NCBI GenBank assembly: GCA_030528545.1
Contig: JAUMYR010000042.1
Coordinates: 1-11,133, forward strand
Direction of reading: 5' to 3'
Length of the DNA stretch: 11,133 nt
Origin: Propionibacteriaceae bacterium
GTDB lineage: Bacteria; Actinomycetota; Actinomycetes; Propionibacteriales; Propionibacteriaceae
Shown here: positions 7,525 to 11,133 of the stretch, one piece after another
Layout of the letters: each line of letters opens with the position of its first letter
How positions within the stretch are numbered: the stretch's first letter is position 1
Position numbers and translations under genes: made by a program
The notes under the pieces: generated by a model
Databases searched by the model: none
Seen by the model: the letters and a program-made list of their open reading frames with translations, nothing else
What the model was told of the DNA's origin: nothing

Positions 7525-8525
7525 GCCGGTCTAGTTATCCCTTTGCCGCGATCGTGGGGCAGGACGAGATGAAACTCGCGCTGGTGCTCACGGTCATCAG
7601 CCCCGCGATCTCAGGGGTGCTGATCCGCGGCGACAAGGGCACCGCGAAGTCCACCGCCGTGCGCGGCCTAGCCGAACTACTGCCGGAACGGGTCGAGGCC
7701 GGTGCCACCCCTTACCACCTGTCACCCGCGGAATACCGGGAATACCGGGAGGAGCTGGGGCTTCCCGCCCAGGACGATCCCGTGGTGCGCCGGACCCGGG
7801 TGCCAGTGGTGGAACTGCCGATCGGGGCGACCGAGGACCGGGTAGCGGGGACCTTGGATCTAGAGACGGCGCTGACCGCGGGCCGCAAACGCTTCGAGCC
7901 GGGGCTGCTGGCCGACGCCCACCGGGGCATCCTGTACGTCGACGAGGTGAACCTCCTCGACGATCACGTGGTGGACCTGCTGCTGGACTCCGCCGCGATG
8001 GGGGTGAATACCGTGGAGCGGGAGGGCATCAGCCTGACCCATCCGGCCCGGTTCTCGCTGGTCGGCACGATGAACCCTGAAGAGGGCGAGCTGCGCCCCC
8101 AGCTGTTGGACCGCTTCGGGCTGTGCGTCACCGTGGTGGGGGAATCCGATCCACAGGACCGGGTAGAGATCATCGAGCGCAGGCTGGCCTTCGAGGCCGA
8201 CCCCGCCGGGTTCTGCGCGGGGTGGCGCGCCGAGGGGGAGCGGCTAGCCCGCCAGATCGCGTCCGCGATGGACCTGCTGCCGGAGGTGGCGGTGGGCCGC
8301 GAGGTATTGCTGGAGGTGGCCCAGATCTGCGTGGACGCGGGGGTGGACGGCCACCGGGCCGACATCACCATGGTGCGGGCCGCCCGGGCGCTCGCCGCCT
8401 GGCACGGCCGGACCGGTATCGAGGCCGTGGACCTCCAGCAGGCCGCCCGGCTGGTACTGCCGCACCGGATGCGCCGCCGCCCGCTGGAGGGCATCGGGGT
8501 GCCCCACGGCGGTCCGCGGGGCTAG
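7521..8525 (+). CDS. ChlI/BchI-type chelatase AAA+ ATPase subunit
   Basis: This is the motor ATPase of the class I chelatase, expected to form hexameric rings that dock with the D subunit and drive metal handling by the H subunit. At 334 residues it has the usual I-subunit length. Motifs are Walker A GDKGTAKST (37-45), Walker B ILYVDEVNLL (137-146), sensor-1 VGTMNPEEG (181-189) and the arginine-finger block RPQLLDRFGL (192-201). The I-subunit insertion between Walker A and ELPIGATEDR (about 56-97) is present and separates it from the D protein's AAA+ domain, which is otherwise very similar. The start ATG overlaps the D stop (ATGA) and has a strong ribosome binding site. It is the last gene of the operon; its stop lies 5 bases from the stop of the converging M81 gene. 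Confidence 0.95.
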   Translation: MSRSSYPFAAIVGQDEMKLALVLTVISPAISGVLIRGDKGTAKSTAVRGLAELLPERVEAGATPYHLSPAEYREYREELGLPAQDDPVVRRTRVPVVELPIGATEDRVAGTLDLETALTAGRKRFEPGLLADAHRGILYVDEVNLLDDHVVDLLLDSAAMGVNTVEREGISLTHPARFSLVGTMNPEEGELRPQLLDRFGLCVTVVGESDPQDRVEIIERRLAFEADPAGFCAGWRAEGERLARQIASAMDLLPEVAVGREVLLEVAQICVDAGVDGHRADITMVRAARALAAWHGRTGIEAVDLQQAARLVLPHRMRRRPLEGIGVPHGGPRG

Positions 8526-8540
8526 GCCTGCTACCCGCGG
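8514..8540. terminator. Candidate bidirectional terminator hairpin spanning two convergent stop codons
   Basis: CCGCGGG (8514-8520) pairs perfectly with CCCGCGG (8534-8540). Inside it, the TAG stop of the I gene (8523-8525) pairs with CTA (8531-8533), which is the stop of the M81 gene on the other strand. A two-base bulge (GC, 8521-8522) separates the stems, and the loop is GCCTG. The structure would form in transcripts from either direction. There is no T tract on either side, so it is not a classical intrinsic terminator; high-GC actinobacteria often have terminators without one. The repeat may also be a chance product of GC-rich coding sequence. Confidence 0.4.
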
Positions 8541-9970
8541 AACACTCTCGGACCGTCGGCGTCGGCGTCGAAGGGGATCATCGGACGCTGGAGGCGGCGA
8601 TGCCCCAGCCGGACGAGGTCCTGATCGACCCCGCCGGGGGTCAGGGCCATCAGCCAGTCGGCGGCCGCCTCATAGAGTTCGGGTTCGAGATAGCCGATCT
8701 TGACCACCACGACCGGCACCTCGTGAGGTTCGATCCCCAGGAGCCGGAACTTGTCGAGGGTGGCGTACTGGTCGCGGCGGGAGGTGACGATGAGTCCGAC
8801 CCGGCCGTGGCGCAGCAGGGCGACGGCCCCGCCCCGCGGGTCCTCGGCTAGGGCCTGCACCCGCCAGACGGCGGTGACCGGGCCCGGGGGCCGGTCGTCT
8901 AGGCGTCCCCCGACGGGGAAGCGGGCGCTGCCACCGGCCCCGGCGCGGGTGGCCGCGGCGACGGCGTCCGGGTCGGCGATCGCGGCGATCAGCACGCACA
9001 GGTCCTCCCCGGTGGCCAGATCGGGGTGAGCCAGGGCCTCCCCCAGCGCGACCGTCACGTCGCAGGCCCCACCGGCGCCCGGGTTATCGCCGGAGTCGGA
9101 GATGAAGAAGGGGTGCCGCTGAGAACTCAGGGCCCGGTCCAGGCATTCTCCGAAGGAGGCGACCGGGGCGACGAAGCTGAACTCGTGGCGTCGCTGCCAG
9201 ATTCTGCCGGCCAGCCCGAGGGCCTGCCCGTCGGCGACCTCCTGGTCATCGGCGATCACGACCACGGCTGCCTGGCAACGGGGTTCGTCGGCCCAGGCGA
9301 AGCCGATCCAGAAAGCGGCGTCCCACACCCCGGGGCGCTGGGCGACGGCCGAGACGTCGGCATAGAGGGACCGGGCTGGCTCCACCCGGGTCGAGGTCAT
9401 CTCTCCTGGCAGCAGGAAAGGCAGGTGCACCAGAGCCTTGGCCGGACGCACCCCGGAGCGGATCGCCCGGACGAGCTGGCTGGCCGACCGCTCCCTGGTC
9501 TCCCACACATCGATGTGCGGGGCGGTGCGGTAGCAGGTCAGCAGATCGGTCTGGGTGAACAGCGTCCCCGAGACGTTGCCGTGCAGGTCCATGCCCGAGG
9601 CCACCATCGGGCCGGGGCCGATGACGGCCCGGATCGCCGAGATCAGGTCGCCCTCGGCGTCGGTCAGCCCCTCGACGCTCATCGCCCCGTGGATGTCGAA
9701 GAACACCCCATCGATGGGTCCCAGCGCCGACAGCCCCGCCGTGATCTCCTCGCGCCAGGCCGCATAGGTGGACGCCAGCACCGGACCCCCCGGCAGGGCC
9801 CGGGCGTGGAGCACCGGCAGCCATTCCACCCCGGCCGCCCATTCGGCGTCCAGGAAGGGGTAACGCCGCAGCAATTCCTGGCCGCGGCGCACCTCGAAGT
9901 CGTCTTCCCCGCTGCGGTGCGGTGAGAAGGTCGAGGACTCGATGTGGATGCCGCAAATGGCGATTCTCAA
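8531..9970 (-). CDS. M81/MlrC-family metallohydrolase (microcystinase C-like)
   Basis: This is a predicted zinc-dependent hydrolase of peptidase family M81, named for MlrC, which cleaves linearised microcystin. Most members act on unknown peptides or amides. It has 479 residues, near full family length, and no signal peptide, so it is cytoplasmic. Motifs are HIESSTFSP (9-17), FFDIHGAM (90-97), SGMDLHGN (125-132) and SDSGDNPGAGG (291-301). Acidic and histidine residues in the first three are the likely metal ligands. The N-terminal part (about 1-290) corresponds to the M81 N domain and the rest to the MlrC C domain. The start is a TTG whose last two bases overlap the TGA of the upstream ROK gene, with GAAAGGA 7 bases before it. 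The two genes are therefore translationally coupled. The substrate is unknown; the natural role is probably catabolic, under control of the ROK protein. Confidence 0.93.
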   Translation of the reverse strand: MRIAICGIHIESSTFSPHRSGEDDFEVRRGQELLRRYPFLDAEWAAGVEWLPVLHARALPGGPVLASTYAAWREEITAGLSALGPIDGVFFDIHGAMSVEGLTDAEGDLISAIRAVIGPGPMVASGMDLHGNVSGTLFTQTDLLTCYRTAPHIDVWETRERSASQLVRAIRSGVRPAKALVHLPFLLPGEMTSTRVEPARSLYADVSAVAQRPGVWDAAFWIGFAWADEPRCQAAVVVIADDQEVADGQALGLAGRIWQRRHEFSFVAPVASFGECLDRALSSQRHPFFISDSGDNPGAGGACDVTVALGEALAHPDLATGEDLCVLIAAIADPDAVAAATRAGAGGSARFPVGGRLDDRPPGPVTAVWRVQALAEDPRGGAVALLRHGRVGLIVTSRRDQYATLDKFRLLGIEPHEVPVVVVKIGYLEPELYEAAADWLMALTPGGVDQDLVRLGHRRLQRPMIPFDADADGPRVFRG

Positions 9971-11121
9971 CGGGGTGTCCTTTCAGGTCTGAGGGAGCTT
10001 CGGGCGAGTTCGCCCAGGCCGATCACCGCCGCGTCCGGGCCAGCGGCGGAGGCCTCGATGAGCAGTCCCTGGGTGCACATGGGAAGGCACCTGTCGTAGA
10101 GCACGCCGCGCACGGCCGCGACGAAGGCGTCCGAGGCCGACAGCCCGCCGCCGATGATGACCCCACTCGGGTTGAGGAAGTTCACCAGGGGCGCGAGCAC
10201 CTCCCCCAGGTGCGAACCCGCGGTCCGCATCAGCGTGTTGACCACCGGGTTTGAATCCTGGGCGAGTTCGGTGATGTCCTTCGTCCCCCGCACTGAGATG
10301 CCCTGCTCGGCCAGGTCGCGGCTCAGCGCGGCCCCGCTGGCTACCAGTTCGAGGCAGCCCCGGTTGCCGCATCCGCAGCCCTGCTCCTTGACGATGCCGG
10401 GCAGCTGGTTGTGCGTGATCTCCCCACCCAGGCCGTGCGGGCCGCGATAGAGCTGTCCGCCAGAGACCCAGGCGCCGCCGATGCCCATGCCCGCCTTCAC
10501 GTAGACGAAGGTGTCGATCGTCCCGCGCCGCGCCCGGGCCTCGCCCAGCGCACCGGCGCGCGCGTCGTTCTCGATCACGGCCGGGACGCCGAACCTGGCG
10601 GCTAGGGCCTGCCGTGGGTTCACACCGCTCCAGCCGGGCATCCGGGCGGGCGAGACGACTAGGCCGCCGCTGACATCGACCGGGCCGGGGAAGGCCACGG
10701 CGACGGCGCGCATCTCTTTGTCGTCCCCGGCGAGCATCCGCGTCCAGCGCTGGCCCAGGGAGTCGAATACCGCGTCGGCTCCCTGATCGATCTGGAGGGG
10801 GATCTCGTCGCGGGAGATCAGCGTGCCAGACGGTGCCACCAGGGCTAGGCGGGCATGCCGGGCGCCCAGCTCGGCGCAGGCGACGACACCGCGCTGGTCG
10901 GCGACCCGCAACAACCGGGGGCGTCGCCCTCCGGTGGAGGGGCCTTCGCCCGCCTCCACGAGGACACCGTCGGTGAGGAGGCGCTTGACGATCAGGTTCG
11001 CGCTCGCCGGAGTGAGCTGGAGCTGCGAGATCAGGTCGCGCCGCGATGAGGCCTGCCCGCTGCTGATGAGGTCGACCACCGCGGCGGCGAGGTCACGGTC
11101 GCGTCCGAACTGGGCCATCAT
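9967..11121 (-). CDS. ROK-family transcriptional regulator with N-terminal winged helix
   Basis: This is a 384-residue repressor-type ROK protein (NagC/Mlc/XylR family). Residues about 8-72 form a winged-helix DNA-binding domain (ISSGQASSRRDLISQLQLT and so on, ending in the GGRRPRLL wing). The ROK domain follows: an N-lobe phosphate-binding segment changed to ELGARHARLAL (84-94), which lacks the Asp and Thr of the kinase DxGxT motif; ENDARAGALGEARA (184-197); GMGIGGAWVSGG (211-222); GLGGEITH (230-237); and the zinc site GCGCGNRGCLE (248-258) with Cys249, Cys251 and Cys256, joined by His237. The degenerate N-lobe motif fits a sugar-sensing regulator rather than a kinase. AGGGGA lies 6 bases before the first ATG at the right edge of the window. 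The promoter lies outside. It is first in a two-gene unit with the M81 hydrolase and probably autoregulates it; the effector is unknown. Confidence 0.93.
   Translation of the reverse strand: MMAQFGRDRDLAAAVVDLISSGQASSRRDLISQLQLTPASANLIVKRLLTDGVLVEAGEGPSTGGRRPRLLRVADQRGVVACAELGARHARLALVAPSGTLISRDEIPLQIDQGADAVFDSLGQRWTRMLAGDDKEMRAVAVAFPGPVDVSGGLVVSPARMPGWSGVNPRQALAARFGVPAVIENDARAGALGEARARRGTIDTFVYVKAGMGIGGAWVSGGQLYRGPHGLGGEITHNQLPGIVKEQGCGCGNRGCLELVASGAALSRDLAEQGISVRGTKDITELAQDSNPVVNTLMRTAGSHLGEVLAPLVNFLNPSGVIIGGGLSASDAFVAAVRGVLYDRCLPMCTQGLLIEASAAGPDAAVIGLGELARSSLRPERTPR
9978..9984 (-). promoter_or_regulatory. Ribosome binding site that fixes the TTG start of the M81 gene
   Basis: GAAAGGA on the minus strand lies 7 bases before the TTG at 9970. 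No ATG or GTG start fits the conserved N terminus (RIAICGIHIES), which begins directly after the TTG, so this site supports the unusual start codon. Confidence 0.6.
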
Positions 11122-11127
11122 CCACCA

Positions 11128-11133
11128 TCCCCT
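11128..11133 (-). promoter_or_regulatory. Ribosome binding site of the ROK gene
   Basis: AGGGGA on the minus strand lies 6 bases before the first of two consecutive ATG codons (11121 and 11118) and supports the first as the start. It lies at the window edge, so an upstream start beyond the window cannot be fully excluded. Confidence 0.45.

Noticed and set aside
7731..7751. A short direct repeat (TACCGGGAA/TACCGGGAG)
   Set aside because: It encodes a Tyr-Arg-Glu doublet in a helical part of the I-subunit insertion and has only two copies; it needs no explanation beyond coding.
1427..8525. A chlorophyll or bacteriochlorophyll magnesium chelatase
   Set aside because: The H, D and I proteins resemble those subunits, but no other pigment gene is present, the operon starts with an importer, and the large subunit has CobN-like blocks. 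Nothing suggests a phototroph.
9026..9925. A 299-codon plus-strand open frame opposite the M81 gene
   Set aside because: It is the complement of conserved M81 coding sequence, and no motif or plausible ribosome binding site supports it.

Overview
The base composition (GC-rich throughout), the GTG and TTG starts, the tight gene packing and the protein families all point to a high-GC actinobacterium. I cannot fix the genus. Nearly the whole window is coding: the longest gap between genes is 22 bases, and no RNA gene, insertion sequence, CRISPR array or long repeat was seen.

Positions 1-8525 (+ strand) hold one compact six-gene operon that enters the window from the left. It encodes, in order: the C-terminal part of a FecCD-type ABC permease; its FepC/FhuC-like ATPase; a 1224-residue CobN/BchH-family large metal-chelatase subunit; a 177-residue lipoprotein of unknown family; an AAA+/VWA protein of the ChlD/BchD type; and an AAA+ protein of the ChlI/BchI type. 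The joins are stop/start overlaps (permease/ATPase, ATPase/chelatase, D/I), a 1-base gap (lipoprotein/D) or a 22-base gap (chelatase/lipoprotein). The three chelatase subunits H, D and I therefore form a complete ATP-driven class I chelatase, made together with a membrane importer of the type used for ferric siderophores, heme and cobalamin. No corrin or chlorophyll biosynthesis gene is present. The layout resembles hmu loci in which a CobN-like protein (HmuS) sits beside HmuTUV. The most interesting reading is therefore a tetrapyrrole uptake system with an ATP-powered chelatase or dechelatase that acts on the imported compound. Cobalt insertion in a B12 pathway is the main alternative.

Positions 8531-11121 (- strand) hold a two-gene unit converging on the first operon. 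It encodes a ROK-family regulator with an N-terminal winged helix, then an M81/MlrC-family metallohydrolase whose TTG start overlaps the regulator's stop codon. The two operons end 5 bases apart, and an inverted repeat covers both stop codons and may act as a bidirectional terminator. The ROK/M81 unit looks functionally separate from the chelatase operon.
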